Shown here one piece after another: positions 34,429 through 44,050 of a DNA stretch of 64,000 bases (within the stretch, counting starts at the first letter, position 1; each line of letters begins with the position of its first letter). The notes under the pieces are model-generated. The model did no database searches and was not told the origin of the DNA. It was given only the letters and a program-made list of their open reading frames with translations. The stretch is from NCBI RefSeq assembly GCF_014109765.1, contig NZ_CP059139.1, positions 3,724,001 through 3,788,000 on the forward strand. Reading direction: 5' to 3'. The DNA comes from Pseudomonas berkeleyensis (GTDB taxonomy: Bacteria > Pseudomonadota > Gammaproteobacteria > Pseudomonadales > Pseudomonadaceae). A program made the position numbers and the translations under genes.

Positions 34429-35904
34429 ATGTCTGCCGCTCACCCCGTAAAGTGTTCGTCCGTACCCTTTGCGTCGGTGAACCAGGACAGGATGAAACGC
34501 TACGAAAAATTCGCCGACGAGATCGCCGAGCTGATCCGCACCGGCGTGCTCGGCCCCGGAGAGAAGGTTCCTTCGGTGCGCCACGCCAGCCGCACTTACG
34601 GAGTCAGCCCGTCCACCGTGTTCCAGGCCTACTATCTGCTGGAAGACCGCGGGCTGATTCAGGCGCGGGCACGTTCCGGCTACTTCGTCCGCGAACACGC
34701 CAAGCGCCCGCTGCACGAGCCGGAACTGACCGCCCACGCGGCGCAGACCACCGAGGTGGACGTCAGCGAACTGGTGTTCTCCGTACTCGCCTCGCTGAAA
34801 GACCCACACACCGTGGCCTTCGGCTCGGCCTTCCCCAGCCCTGACCTGTTCCCCCTGCCGCGCCTGGCCAAGAGCATGGCGCACGCCCTGCGCATGCTCT
34901 CGCCACACGAGATCATCGCCGACATGACCGCCGGCAACGCCGACCTGCGCCGGCAGATTGCCCTGCGCTACATGGTCAGCGGCGTGATGCTGCCGATGGA
35001 GGAGCTGGTGATCAGCAACGGCGCCATGGAGGCGCTCAACCTCTGCCTGCAGTGCGTGACCCAGCCAGGCGACCTGGTGGCCATCGAATCGCCGACCTTC
35101 TACGCCTGCCTGCAGGTGCTGGAGCGGCTGCAGCTCAAGGCGGTGGAAATCCCCGTGCACCCGCGCGAGGGCATCGACCTGAACGCCCTGTCGGAAAGTC
35201 TCAAGCAACTACCAATCAAGGCCTGCTGGTTCATGAGCAGCCTGCAGAACCCGCTCGGCGCGAGCATGAGCGAGACCAAGAAGCAGGCGCTGTACGACCT
35301 TTTGGTCGAGCATCAGGTGCCGCTGATCGAGGACGACGTGTATGCCGAGCTGTACTTCGGCAGCCACCCACCCAAGCCGGTGAAGAGCTTCGACCGCGAC
35401 GGCCTGGTGATGCATTGCAGCTCCTTCTCCAAGAGCCTGGCGCCGGGCTATCGCATCGGCTGGGTAGCGGGCGGACGCTATGCCGAGCAGATCGCCCGGC
35501 TCAAGCTGATGACCACCATTTCCCCTTCGGTGCCGGCCCAGGCGGCATTGGCCGACTATCTGCAGCACGGCGGCTACGACCGCCACCTGCGCAAGCTGCG
35601 CCATGCCCTGGAAATGCAGCAGAGCGCGATGCTCGCCTCGGCTGCCCGGCACTTTCCGGCCAGCACGCGGGTCACGCGGCCGGCAGGCGGCTACTTCCTC
35701 TGGTTCGAATTCCCCGAGCGTCTGGACTCGCTGCAACTGCTGCGTCTGGCGTTGGCCCAGGGCATCAGCCTGGCGCCGGGGCCGATCTTCTCCGCCAGCC
35801 AGGGCTTTCGTCACTGCGCGCGGCTGAACTACGGCCACCCGTGGAATCCGCGCAGCGAACAGGCCATGGAAGTGCTCGGACGCCTGGTGGCAGGGTTGCT
35901 GTAG
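34429..35904 (+). CDS. MocR-family (GntR-aminotransferase) transcriptional regulator
   Basis: A 491-residue fusion of an N-terminal GntR winged helix (about 22-90: YEKFADEIAELIRTGVLGPGEKVPSVR and GVSPSTVFQAYYLLEDRGLI) and a fold-type I aminotransferase domain with the PLP lysine in SSFSKSLAPGYRIGW (Lys335). MocR regulators sense amines or amino acids through PLP. The position between ccoG and ccoN4 matches P. aeruginosa PA4132, which I recall as MpaR, linked to anthranilate and quinolone signalling. ATG 34429 has GAGG upstream; an alternative at 34492 follows AGGACAGG. It may control the shared module upstream of ccoG and ccoN4. Confidence 0.92.
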   Translation: MSAAHPVKCSSVPFASVNQDRMKRYEKFADEIAELIRTGVLGPGEKVPSVRHASRTYGVSPSTVFQAYYLLEDRGLIQARARSGYFVREHAKRPLHEPELTAHAAQTTEVDVSELVFSVLASLKDPHTVAFGSAFPSPDLFPLPRLAKSMAHALRMLSPHEIIADMTAGNADLRRQIALRYMVSGVMLPMEELVISNGAMEALNLCLQCVTQPGDLVAIESPTFYACLQVLERLQLKAVEIPVHPREGIDLNALSESLKQLPIKACWFMSSLQNPLGASMSETKKQALYDLLVEHQVPLIEDDVYAELYFGSHPPKPVKSFDRDGLVMHCSSFSKSLAPGYRIGWVAGGRYAEQIARLKLMTTISPSVPAQAALADYLQHGGYDRHLRKLRHALEMQQSAMLASAARHFPASTRVTRPAGGYFLWFEFPERLDSLQLLRLALAQGISLAPGPIFSASQGFRHCARLNYGHPWNPRSEQAMEVLGRLVAGLL

Positions 35905-35959
35905 CCAGGATGAAATCCGGGGCCGGAGAAGGAATTTTCCCGGATTGCATCCGGGCTAC
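35901..35959. repeat. Palindromic intergenic repeat overlapping the MocR stop
   Basis: GTAGCCAGGATGAAATCCGG and, in reverse complement, CCGGATTGCATCCGGGCTAC form an imperfect hairpin beginning at the gene's TAG stop codon (35902-35904). A half-copy of another family (GCGCACGGCGCACCCTACA) follows at about 36000-36018. Confidence 0.75.
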
Positions 35960-36152
35960 GCCGCGGTGTGGCCTGGCGCTGAGAGCGCCTGACAGCTGGT
36001 GCGCACGGCGCACCCTACAGTCGTCCGCGGCTACTCCTGATCCGTGCGCACCGAAATACCCATCCGCACTCCCGGCATGATCCCGGACAATATCCGCCGC
36101 CACTCCCCGGCCTAGACTCGGGCTTTCCCGAGTCCGCACGGAGAGCAGCAGC

Positions 36153-37325
36153 ATGTCACCCGATATCGTCATCGTCGGCGCCGGCCCAGCGGGCCTGTGC
36201 CTGGCGCGCGCCCTGTCCGGGCACGGTCTGTCCATCGTCGTGCTGGAGCGCCAGGCCGAGCAGGCCCTGGCGGAACCGGCCTTCGACGGTCGCGAGATCG
36301 CCCTCACCCATGGCTCGCAGGCGCTGCTCGAACGCCTTGGGCTATGGGCACGCCTGCCTGCCGAGGACGTCGCCGTGCTGCGCGATGCCCAGGTGTTCAA
36401 CGGCCCCTCGCTGTTCGCCCTGAAGATCCGCGCCGAGCAAGCCGGCGCCGAGCGGCTCGGCCATCTGGTGGCCAACCAGGCGATTCGTCGCGCCGCCTAT
36501 CAGGCCGTCAGCGAGTGCGCCGATGTGCAACTACTGTGCGACACCAACGTGCGCGCCATCCAGCAAAGCGAGAGCGAGGTGAAACTGGTGCTGCAAGACG
36601 GCCAGGTGCTGCAACCGCGCCTGCTGGTCGCGGCCGACAGCCGTTTCTCGGAAACCCGTCGTCAGCTCGGCATCGGTGCGCAGCTCAAGGACTTCGGCAA
36701 GACCATGCTGGTGTGCCGCATGCAGCATGAGCAGGATCATCAGCAGGTGGCCTGGGAGTGGTTCGGCTACGGTCAGACCCTCGCCCTGTTGCCGCTCAAC
36801 GGTCGGCAGTCGTCGACCGTGCTGACCCTCCCGCCACGCGAGATCGAACATCTGCAGAAGCTCGATGAAATCAGCTTCGCCCGCGAGATGGAACGGCGCT
36901 TCGACCGTCGTCTGGGCGCCATGCAACTGATCAGCAGCCGCCACGCCTATCCGCTGGTAGGCGCCTATGCACGGCGCATGGTCGGCAGGCGCTGCGCGCT
37001 GCTCGGCGATGCCGCGGTGGGCATGCACCCGGTCACCGCGCATGGCTTCAACTTCGGTCTGATCGGCGTGCAACTGCTCAGCGACGCCCTGCTGGCCGCC
37101 CATGGCAAACACCAGGATATCGGCGCAGCTGCACCACTGGCCCGCTATGAGCGCCAACTGCGCCTGGCCACCTGGCCGCTGTACCAGGCCACCAACCTGC
37201 TGGTGGAGCTGTACACCAACGACCACCTGCCCGCCCGCCTGCTGCGCGGCGCCGGCCTGCGTGTGGCACAGGGCCTGCTGCCGTTGAAGAAGGGCATTGC
37301 CCGCCACCTGACCGCCCAGGCGTAA
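36153..37325 (+). CDS. ubiM: FAD monooxygenase, UbiH/UbiM-like ubiquinone hydroxylase
   Basis: A 390-residue flavoprotein of the UbiH/UbiF/UbiM family. It has GAGPAG (9-14), [33 protein letters not shown], and a [19 protein letters not shown] second FAD motif; the MHPVTAHG variant fits UbiM better than the HPIAGQG of UbiH or UbiI. UbiM hydroxylates the ubiquinone ring, usually at C5. The symbol is a best guess. GGAGAG precedes ATG 36153. It sits between the MocR regulator and ccoN4, where P. aeruginosa, as I recall, has no such gene, so it may be an insertion. Its stop is 158 bases before ccoN4. Confidence 0.72.
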   Translation: MSPDIVIVGAGPAGLCLARALSGHGLSIVVLERQAEQALAEPAFDGREIALTHGSQALLERLGLWARLPAEDVAVLRDAQVFNGPSLFALKIRAEQAGAERLGHLVANQAIRRAAYQAVSECADVQLLCDTNVRAIQQSESEVKLVLQDGQVLQPRLLVAADSRFSETRRQLGIGAQLKDFGKTMLVCRMQHEQDHQQVAWEWFGYGQTLALLPLNGRQSSTVLTLPPREIEHLQKLDEISFAREMERRFDRRLGAMQLISSRHAYPLVGAYARRMVGRRCALLGDAAVGMHPVTAHGFNFGLIGVQLLSDALLAAHGKHQDIGAAAPLARYERQLRLATWPLYQATNLLVELYTNDHLPARLLRGAGLRVAQGLLPLKKGIARHLTAQA

Positions 37326-37333
37326 GCCCTGAA

Positions 37334-37359
37334 AGCGCGCGCCGAACGTGGCGCGCGCT
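37334..37359 (+). terminator. GC-rich hairpin after ubiM
   Basis: The arms AGCGCGCGCC and GGCGCGCGCT pair perfectly around GAACGT just after the stop. No T run follows, so it is a pausing or weak terminator structure rather than a classic one. Confidence 0.5.
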
Positions 37360-37371
37360 GCCAATCGCTCC

Positions 37372-37411
37372 ATCTGATACGCATCAGACAGCAGTTTCTG
37401 AGTCTGTTTTG
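37372..37411 (+). promoter_or_regulatory. ccoN4 promoter module with FNR/Anr-like palindrome
   Basis: CTGATACGCATCAG (37374-37387) is a perfect 14-base palindrome with the TTGAT-N4-ATCAA layout of FNR/Anr sites but C/G at the ends. It is followed by CTGAGTCTGTTTTG (37398-37411), which is repeated exactly in front of ccoG. The module ends 72 bases before the ccoN4 start. Confidence 0.65.
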
Positions 37412-37483
37412 TTTTTCCCAGCCTCCCTACAGTTTCGCCATTCGCGCGGCTGCGCCCGCATTACTGTATGGAAGGTTACCGCG

Positions 37484-38917
37484 ATGCAATCTGCTGCTCC
37501 TCACCCGGCCTACAACTACAAGGTCGTCCGCCAGTTCACCCTGATGACCCTCTTCTGGGGCGTGGTGGGCATGTGCACCGGCGTACTCATCGCCGCCCAG
37601 CTGGTCTGGCCGGAACTCAACTTCGACACGCCCTGGCTGAGCTTCGGCCGCCTGCGCCCCCTGCACACCAACCTGGTAGTGTTCGGCTTCGCTGGCAGCG
37701 CACAGTTCGCCGCCAGCTACTACGCGGTGCAGCGCACCTGCCAGACGCGACTGTTCTCCGACAAACTGGCCGCATTCACCTTCTGGGGCTGGCAGGCGAC
37801 CATCCTGATCATGCTGGTGACCCTGCCCATGGGCCTGACCACCACCAAGGAATACGCCGAGATCGAATTCACCGGCGCGGTGTGGATGGCAATCGTCTGG
37901 GTCGCCTACGGCATCGTCTTCTTCACCACGCTGACGCAGCGCAAGACCCGCCACATCTATGTCGGCAACTGGTTCTTCGGTGCCTTCATCCTGGTCATCG
38001 CCATGCTGCACATCGTCAACCACCTGTCGGTGCCGGTGAGCTGGTTCAAGTCCTACTCGATCTATTCCGGTGCCACCGATGCCATGGTGCAGTGGTGGTA
38101 CGGGCACAACGCCGTGGGCTTCTTCCTCACCACCGGTTTCCTGGGGATGATGTATTACTTCGTGCCCAAGCAGGTGAACCGCCCGGTGTATTCCTACCGC
38201 CTGTCCATCGTGCACTTCTGGGCACTGATCACCCTGTACATCTGGGCCGGCCCGCACCACCTGCACTACACCGCGCTGCCGGACTGGGCGCAGAGCCTGG
38301 GCATGGTGATGTCGATCATCCTGCTGGCGCCGAGCTGGGGCGGTATGGTCAACGGCATGATGACGCTGTCCGGTGCCTGGCACCTGCTGCGCACCGACCC
38401 GATCCTGCGCTTTCTGGTGGTATCCCTGGCGTTCTACGGCATGAGCACCTTCGAAGGCCCGATGATGGCGATCAAGACGGTCAACGCCCTGTCGCACTAC
38501 ACCGACTGGACCATCGGCCACGTGCATGCTGGCGCGCTGGGCTGGGTGGCGATGATCACCTTCGGCTCGCTCTACCACCTGATCCCGAAGGTCTTCGCTC
38601 GCGACGGCATGTACAGCACAGGCATGATCAATGCGCACTTCTGGCTGGCCACCATCGGCACCGTGCTGTACATCGCCTCGATGTGGGTCAACGGCATCAC
38701 CCAGGGCCTGATGTGGCGCGCGGTCAACGAGGACGGCACCCTCACCTACTCCTTCGTCGAGGCGCTGGAAGCCAGCCATCCGGGCTTCGTGGTACGTCTG
38801 GTCGGCGGCCTGTGCTTCCTCGCCGGCATGCTGCTGATGGCGCTCAATACCTGGCTGACCCTACGCAGCAAGGTCAAAGTGACGCAGCACAGCGGAGAAG
38901 TCGCTCATGCCGGCTGA
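37484..38917 (+). CDS. ccoN4: cbb3-type cytochrome c oxidase catalytic subunit, orphan CcoN
   Basis: A 477-residue subunit I with twelve membrane segments. Metal ligands are readable: His61 (low-spin haem), His208 in [10 protein letters not shown], His258-His259 in GPHHLHY (CuB) and His346 and His348 in GHVHAGALG (haems). It reduces O2 with high affinity and pumps protons. No ccoO or ccoP is present, so it must use those of the main cbb3 operon. In P. aeruginosa the matching orphan (PA4133, ccoN4) confers cyanide and biofilm-associated respiration. ATG 37484 follows GGAAGG. It overlaps the ccoQ4-like gene by eleven bases. Confidence 0.93.
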   Translation: MQSAAPHPAYNYKVVRQFTLMTLFWGVVGMCTGVLIAAQLVWPELNFDTPWLSFGRLRPLHTNLVVFGFAGSAQFAASYYAVQRTCQTRLFSDKLAAFTFWGWQATILIMLVTLPMGLTTTKEYAEIEFTGAVWMAIVWVAYGIVFFTTLTQRKTRHIYVGNWFFGAFILVIAMLHIVNHLSVPVSWFKSYSIYSGATDAMVQWWYGHNAVGFFLTTGFLGMMYYFVPKQVNRPVYSYRLSIVHFWALITLYIWAGPHHLHYTALPDWAQSLGMVMSIILLAPSWGGMVNGMMTLSGAWHLLRTDPILRFLVVSLAFYGMSTFEGPMMAIKTVNALSHYTDWTIGHVHAGALGWVAMITFGSLYHLIPKVFARDGMYSTGMINAHFWLATIGTVLYIASMWVNGITQGLMWRAVNEDGTLTYSFVEALEASHPGFVVRLVGGLCFLAGMLLMALNTWLTLRSKVKVTQHSGEVAHAG

Positions 38918-39140
38918 AGCCTGGTGGATGATGGCCCTCGCCGTGTTCTTCGTCGGTGTACAGCTGAGCCTGGGCGGCGGCAGCCAGCGTGACCTCGACG
39001 AGGCGACCATGCTGCCGTTCGCCGACGATCCCGCTGTGGCGCGCCGCGTCGAGCGCGACACCGGGCGCAGCACCAGCGGCTGCGCCTGCCCCGGCACCTG
39101 CGACGGGAGCTGCAAGCATCACGGGCAACAGACGTTCTGA
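38907..39140 (+). CDS. ccoQ4: CcoQ4-like small membrane protein with cysteine-rich tail
   Basis: A 77-residue protein with one membrane segment (6-25) and a cytoplasmic tail. Its ATG is inside the end of ccoN4 (eleven-base overlap), so the two are co-translated. Position and size fit CcoQ/CcoH-like assembly subunits and match P. aeruginosa PA4134 (ccoQ4) from memory. The tail contains Cys59, Cys61, Cys65, Cys69 and His71-His72, in the pattern CxCx3Cx3C, unlike ordinary CcoQ. That could bind copper or iron. No biochemical evidence is available from sequence. Confidence 0.75.
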   Translation: MPAEAWWMMALAVFFVGVQLSLGGGSQRDLDEATMLPFADDPAVARRVERDTGRSTSGCACPGTCDGSCKHHGQQTF

Positions 39141-39144
39141 GGAC

Positions 39145-39801
39145 TCAGACCCACTGATCGCTGCGCTTGCGTTTGACCCGCAGCATGGTCGGCAGGATCA
39201 GGCCGAGCAGCAGCCCGGCACCGGCGATGCTGCCGCCATAGGCCATGTAGCGCATCAGCACCTGCTGCTGTTCTTCACCCAGTTGCGCCTGGGCATCACG
39301 CAGTTGCGAACGGGTGGTGGTCAGCTCGGCGTCCAGCGCACCGCGGGCGGCCTGCAGCTCGTCGATCAGGTTCTTGCGCGTGTCCAGGGTTTCTTGCATG
39401 CCTTGCACGCGCGCCTTCCAGGCATCGTCGATGCCTTTCAGTTCGGCGGTGAGATCGGCGACTTTCTGTTCCAGTTGCGGCAGGCGCTCGGCCTGGCCTG
39501 GCACCGACTGCAGGTCGCGGCTGGGAATCCACACCGTGGTGCCACTGGCGCTGCGCACCTGGCTGTAGTCGCCCTGGGTGCGCAACAGCTCCACTTTCTC
39601 CCCGGAAACCAGGGTGCCGACGATACGGTAGCCATCGGTGGGGCCACTGCGCACATAGGTATTGAGGCTGTCGCTGACCCAACGCTGGTTACTGGCGGCT
39701 TCTTCCGCCAACGACGGCTGAGCGCCGCCAAGCAGGCCGCCGAGCAGCAGGCAGGCACCGAGAATGCGGGGTTGAAATGGAGCATGACGAGATAAAAACA
39801 T
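39145..39801 (-). CDS. SH3-domain protein, TIGR04211 type
   Basis: A 218-residue exported protein: signal peptide (to about residue 32), bacterial SH3 domain (about 40-100, WVSDSLNTYVRSGPTDGYRIVGTLVSGEKVEL and VWIPSRDLQ), a coiled coil (about 105-178, LPQLEQKVADLTAELKG and on) and one C-terminal membrane segment (about 188-206) with a basic tail. The domain order matches the TIGR04211 family (YgiM-like) of envelope proteins. It may bind peptidoglycan or act in envelope stress. The stop is five bases after ccoQ4, convergent. Confidence 0.85.
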   Translation of the reverse strand: MFLSRHAPFQPRILGACLLLGGLLGGAQPSLAEEAASNQRWVSDSLNTYVRSGPTDGYRIVGTLVSGEKVELLRTQGDYSQVRSASGTTVWIPSRDLQSVPGQAERLPQLEQKVADLTAELKGIDDAWKARVQGMQETLDTRKNLIDELQAARGALDAELTTTRSQLRDAQAQLGEEQQQVLMRYMAYGGSIAGAGLLLGLILPTMLRVKRKRSDQWV

Positions 39802-40032
39802 GGGGCGATCTTCACGTGGCAGTCAGACGAACCCGGCGAACGGGATGAACGTTGCCGGCCACACGCACGAGCACATGCTCAAGCACGATCCAGGCAGAAT
39901 CCGCGACGAAGACGCCACGCTAGCGGCAAATAGCCATCTATTCCTGCCGGTACAGGCCGACAGCAGACAGACATTCGCCGCTTGCTTCGAGTTCACTCGG
40001 AGCTGGAGATGGTAGATGGACGGAACGTCGTC

Positions 40033-41394
40033 TCAGGCGTTGTGACGCTGCACGAAGGCGCAGAAGTCCGCCAGCGGCATCGGCCGGCCGAGCAGGTAGC
40101 CCTGGAACTGACTGCAGCCGTTGTCGGCCAGAAAGCGCCGCTGCGCCTCGGTTTCCACGCCTTCGGCGATCACCGTCATGCCCATGCTCTGGCCGAGGGC
40201 GATCACGGTACGCACGATGGTTTCGCTGTTGGCATCGGTAAGCACATCGAAGATGAACGAGCGATCGATCTTCAACTTGCTCAATGGCAGGCGCTTGAGG
40301 TGGCTGAGGGAGGAAAAGCCGGTACCGAAGTCATCCAGCGAAAAGCGCACGCCATGCTCGACCAGCGCCGTCATCTTGCGCGTCAGGTCTTCCATGTCGC
40401 GGACGATCAGGGTCTCGGTCAACTCCAGCTCCAGGCGCTGGGCATCGATGCCATGACGCTCGATCAATCCGAGAATTTCGGCGACGAAACTGCTCTGCGA
40501 GAACTGCTTCTGGCTGATGTTCACCGCCAGCCCTATGTCGCCAAAGAGCGGGTCATCCGTCCATTGCCGCAGGCGTGTGGCCGTCTGTTCCAGCACCCAC
40601 TGGCCGATGGGAATGATCAGCCCGGTGTTCTCGGCGTGGTCGATGAACTCACCCGGAGCCAGCAGCCCGCGCTGCGGGTGCTGCCAGCGAATCAGCAACT
40701 CGGCGCCGATCACCCGATTGGCATCATTGAGCTGCGGTTGGTAGTACAACACGAACTGCTGCTCGCGCACGGCCGCGCGCAAATCCCGATCCAGCTCGGA
40801 ACGCTCGGCGGTGTCGCTCTGCAGGATATGTAGCAGCAGGAAGAACAGGGTCATGGCCACCAGCCCCTGTACCCAGGAGCCGATGATCCGCACATCATCC
40901 GGCAAGGCGTAGAGATCGGTAGGCCGCCAGTTCGAAGCGGCCAGCGCAACGAACAGCAACAGGCAGAACAGCGAGACGCCATAACGCAACCACAGGGGGT
41001 CGTCGCGGAAGGCCATCAACGCGCCCAAAGCCACCGGCAGCAGGTAGAGATGAGTGGCTCGCGGCGCCGTGAGCGTGGGCGGGTCGAGCAGCAGCGTCGA
41101 AGCCACCACGATCAGGGTCAGAGCACCGAACAGGATCAGATTGGCGCTGCGCGCCCGGTTACGCAGGGTCAGGCCGAAGACCGCCAGGCCACTGAGAACG
41201 ATGGTCACGTCCATGGCGACGATGGCCCAGTAGCCACGCGAGGAAAAGAACAGGCCCCAGAGCAACCCCATGAAGACCATGACCAGACTCGCCAGCATGC
41301 GCATACGGCGCTCGCGTCGCTGACCGACCAAAGCCAGATCCGCAGCATGCCAGAGTTGGCGAACGCGTTTGCCGAAGGTCAAGAGTGCTGGCAT
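40033..41394 (-). CDS. c-di-GMP phosphodiesterase (EAL domain) with membrane sensor
   Basis: A 453-residue inner-membrane protein. Residues 30-195 hold about six membrane segments with MASE-like character; the EAL domain follows (about 205-450). Motifs: AELLIRW (the EAL position reads ELL, Glu232), [43 protein letters not shown] and AEGVET. All metal-binding and catalytic residues appear to be present, and ELL variants are active in several EAL proteins. It hydrolyses c-di-GMP to pGpG and opposes cyclases such as that encoded at 19715. Monocistronic. Membrane ligand unknown. Confidence 0.9.
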   Translation of the reverse strand: MPALLTFGKRVRQLWHAADLALVGQRRERRMRMLASLVMVFMGLLWGLFFSSRGYWAIVAMDVTIVLSGLAVFGLTLRNRARSANLILFGALTLIVVASTLLLDPPTLTAPRATHLYLLPVALGALMAFRDDPLWLRYGVSLFCLLLFVALAASNWRPTDLYALPDDVRIIGSWVQGLVAMTLFFLLLHILQSDTAERSELDRDLRAAVREQQFVLYYQPQLNDANRVIGAELLIRWQHPQRGLLAPGEFIDHAENTGLIIPIGQWVLEQTATRLRQWTDDPLFGDIGLAVNISQKQFSQSSFVAEILGLIERHGIDAQRLELELTETLIVRDMEDLTRKMTALVEHGVRFSLDDFGTGFSSLSHLKRLPLSKLKIDRSFIFDVLTDANSETIVRTVIALGQSMGMTVIAEGVETEAQRRFLADNGCSQFQGYLLGRPMPLADFCAFVQRHNA

Positions 41395-41455
41395 GGAGAA
41401 GTCCTTGTCCGATCTCTCTCATTCTCGGAGACGGCTGGCCAAATGCAAGCAGCTT

Positions 41456-42355
41456 TTAATGCTGCCAGTGCGCCTCGCTGGCCAGGCGTTCGGCGATGAA
41501 ATCGAGTAGCAGGCGCATCGCCGGCAACATCTGCCGGCGCGACCCGTACAGCGCATGGATGCCCAACTCTGGTGGCCGATAATCCGCCAGCAGGCGAACC
41601 AGGCGTCCCTCGCGCAGCAGTGTCTGCACCGAGTAGAGCGGCTGCAGGCTGATGCCGGCGCCGGCCAGGGTCGCCTCCAGCAGCACCATCGATTCATTGG
41701 CGCTGAGGCTGCCGGCAACCGCCACGGCGCTCATCTCGCCCTGGTGCTCGAACTCCCACAGGCTGCGACCGAAATAGGCATAGGCCAGGCAGTTATGCCG
41801 GGCCAGATCCTCCGGCCGCTGCGGCGCGCCGTGCCGCACCAGATAATCCGGACTGGCGCAGACCACCGAGCGGCATACCGCCAGACGTCGGGCAATCAGA
41901 TTGGGGTCGAGCTGGTTGGTGATGCGCAGCGCCAGGTCGATGCGTGCCTCCACCAGATTGACCGCCTCGCTGCCCACCAACAGGTCGACGTTGACCTGCG
42001 GATAACGCTCGGTGAAGGCCTGCAACGCATGCACCAGCCAGGCCTGAGCGAAGGACTGGCTACAGGTGATGCGCAGGGTGCCACGCGGCGTGTCATCCAC
42101 GCCCTGTCCGAGCGCCTGCATGCGTTCGGCCAGCGCCAGCAGCTCGCGGCACTGCGGCAGCATCTGCTCACCGGCCACGGTCAGGCTCAGCTTGCGCGTG
42201 CTGCGATGCAGCAGACGCACGCCCGCCCAGGCTTCCAGCTCGGCGAGATAACGCGAAACCATCGCCCGCGACATGTCCAGCGCCTCGGCAGCAGCCGTCT
42301 GACTACCCCGCTCCAGCACCTCGACGAAAACCCGCGCCGCTGTCAGTCGATCCAT
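41456..42355 (-). CDS. LysR-type transcriptional regulator
   Basis: A 299-residue regulator with an N-terminal winged helix (about 1-60: LTAARVFVEVLERGSQTAAAEALDMSRAMVSR, LHRSTRKLSLT) and a substrate-binding domain starting at GTLRITCSQSF. Effector unknown. It diverges from the MBL-fold gene at 42457 with 101 bases between them, the usual arrangement of a LysR regulator and target, so it probably controls the MBL/SDR pair. Confidence 0.9.
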   Translation of the reverse strand: MDRLTAARVFVEVLERGSQTAAAEALDMSRAMVSRYLAELEAWAGVRLLHRSTRKLSLTVAGEQMLPQCRELLALAERMQALGQGVDDTPRGTLRITCSQSFAQAWLVHALQAFTERYPQVNVDLLVGSEAVNLVEARIDLALRITNQLDPNLIARRLAVCRSVVCASPDYLVRHGAPQRPEDLARHNCLAYAYFGRSLWEFEHQGEMSAVAVAGSLSANESMVLLEATLAGAGISLQPLYSVQTLLREGRLVRLLADYRPPELGIHALYGSRRQMLPAMRLLLDFIAERLASEAHWQH

Positions 42356-42456
42356 GATCCGCTCGATTCACGCAACAAATATGGCCAGCTTACGGGGCTT
42401 TTCGCTCGACAGATAGCACATAAGATGCGCCGCACCCTACCTGCCTGGAGATCACC

Positions 42457-43320
42457 ATGTCCCTCGCCACCCGTCTCATCGCCGGCCTCGGCCTGCTTGC
42501 CGCTGCTGGCGGCGCCCTCGCCCAGCCGCTGACGCTGGATACCTACAACCCGCGCGAAACCGCCGTCTTTCCGGTCAGTTCGACGCTGATCAGCGGCGAA
42601 AAGGACGCCATCCTGGTGGATGCGCAGTTCTCCAATCGCGAAGCCCAGGCACTGGTCGAACGTATCCGCGCCAGCGGCAAACGCCTGACTACCATCTTCA
42701 TCAGTCACGGCGACCCGGACTATTACTTCGGCCTCGATGTGCTGACTCGCGCCTATCCCGAAGCCAAGGTACTGGCCACGCCGGCCACCGTTGCCTACAT
42801 CGAGAAAACCCGCGCGCCCAAACTGGCCTATTGGGGCCCGATCCTCAAAGACAGCGCACCAGCCCGCACCCTGGTGCCTGAAGCCCTGCAAGGCAATCAG
42901 CTGGAGCTGGAAGGCCAGCGCATCGACGTGGTCGGCCACGACCCGCAGCACACCAGCCTGTGGATTCCCAGCATCAAGGCCGTGGTCGGTGGCGTGCTGA
43001 CCAGCGCCAATATCCATCTGTGGGTCGCCGATGCGCAAAGCGCCGAAGCACGGCAGAACTGGCTGAAGTCGCTGGACGAACTCGAGGCCCTGCAACCGAC
43101 CACGCTGATCCCCGGCCACTACCTCGGCGAGCCGGCGATGAACCTGGCCGACCTGCGTTTCACCCGCGATTACCTGCTGGCGGTGCAGCAGGAACTGCCC
43201 AAGGCCAAGGACAGCCAGGCGCTGATCGCGGCGATGAAGGCGCGCTATCCTCAGCTGCACGATGACAGCAGCCTGGAACTGAGCGCAAAAGTGCTCAAAG
43301 GAGAAATGCAGTGGCCGTGA
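42457..43320 (+). CDS. Exported MBL-fold protein with altered metal site
   Basis: A 287-residue protein with a signal peptide (MSLATRLIAGLGLLAAAGGALA) and a metallo-beta-lactamase fold. The usual HxHxDH is replaced by HGDPDYYFG (around residue 87) and later ligands are not obvious: PGHYLG at the end supplies one histidine. Members of this subgroup may bind metal differently or be non-hydrolytic. It overlaps the SDR gene by ten bases, so the two are translationally coupled. Control by the divergent LysR is likely. Substrate unknown. Confidence 0.75.
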   Translation: MSLATRLIAGLGLLAAAGGALAQPLTLDTYNPRETAVFPVSSTLISGEKDAILVDAQFSNREAQALVERIRASGKRLTTIFISHGDPDYYFGLDVLTRAYPEAKVLATPATVAYIEKTRAPKLAYWGPILKDSAPARTLVPEALQGNQLELEGQRIDVVGHDPQHTSLWIPSIKAVVGGVLTSANIHLWVADAQSAEARQNWLKSLDELEALQPTTLIPGHYLGEPAMNLADLRFTRDYLLAVQQELPKAKDSQALIAAMKARYPQLHDDSSLELSAKVLKGEMQWP

Positions 43321-44009
43321 AACGCCAGATCCTGATTTGCGGTGCCTCGCGCGGGCTGGGCCTCGGCCTGGTTCGCACCTTTCTCGACGCCGGCTGGCAG
43401 GTACACGCCGTAGTACGCGAACTGCGTCCGGCCAGCCCGCTGGAGGCGCTACGCACCCAGCACCCGGATGACCTGCAGGTGATCACCTGCGACCTCAACC
43501 GACTCGACGCCGCCAGCAGCATCGAAGCCGCCCTGAACGGCCAGCGCCTGGACTGTGCGCTGTTCAATGCCGGGGTCTATGGCCCCGCCCATCAGGATCC
43601 GCGCCAGGCCGAAAGCGCGGACATCGGCCAGCTGTTTCTGGCCAATGCCGTCGCGCCGATACGCCTGGCTCAGCAGTTGGCCGGGCATGTGATCGACGGC
43701 GGCGTGATTGCCTGCATGAGTTCGCAGATGGCCAGCGTGGAGCTGGCGCTCGCTGCCGACATGCCGTTGTACGGCGCCAGCAAGGCGGCCCTGAATAGCC
43801 TGTTGCGCAGTTGGCAGGCACAGATGCCTGAGCAGCCCTGGAGCCTGTTGGCGCTGCACCCCGGCTGGGTTCGCACCGACATGGGCGGCGACAGCGCACC
43901 CTTGAGCGTGGAGCAGAGCGCCGAGGGCCTGCGCGAGGTGATCACCCAGCAATTGGGCCGACGCCTGTGCGCCTTCCTCGACTACCAGGGCAACACCCTG
44001 CCCTGGTAA
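43311..44009 (+). CDS. Short-chain dehydrogenase, C-factor-like
   Basis: A 232-residue SDR with the nucleotide motif CGASRGLGLG (residues 10-19), a serine block SSQMASV and YGASK. The pattern, including ending NTLPW, matches the C-factor/CsgA-like branch of SDRs found in pseudomonads, and the SDR encoded at 47247 has the same ending (QPLPW). GTG 43311 was chosen, seven bases after AAGGAG and inside the end of the MBL gene; a second GTG two codons later is possible. Substrate unknown. A good hairpin (44027-44050) follows. Confidence 0.82.
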   Translation: MAVKRQILICGASRGLGLGLVRTFLDAGWQVHAVVRELRPASPLEALRTQHPDDLQVITCDLNRLDAASSIEAALNGQRLDCALFNAGVYGPAHQDPRQAESADIGQLFLANAVAPIRLAQQLAGHVIDGGVIACMSSQMASVELALAADMPLYGASKAALNSLLRSWQAQMPEQPWSLLALHPGWVRTDMGGDSAPLSVEQSAEGLREVITQQLGRRLCAFLDYQGNTLPW

Positions 44010-44026
44010 GCCCAGCCCCATCGTTC

Positions 44027-44050
44027 GCGCCCGGCACCGCCGGGCGCTTT
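44027..44050 (+). terminator. Rho-independent-like terminator
   Basis: The perfect nine-base stem GCGCCCGGC / GCCGGGCGC with loop ACC is followed by TTTG. It ends the MBL/SDR unit. Confidence 0.65.

Noticed and set aside
36153..37325. Classical ubiH or ubiI gene
   Set aside because: The second FAD motif reads [13 protein letters not shown] rather than HPIAGQG, and there is no pepP/ubiH/ubiI neighbourhood.
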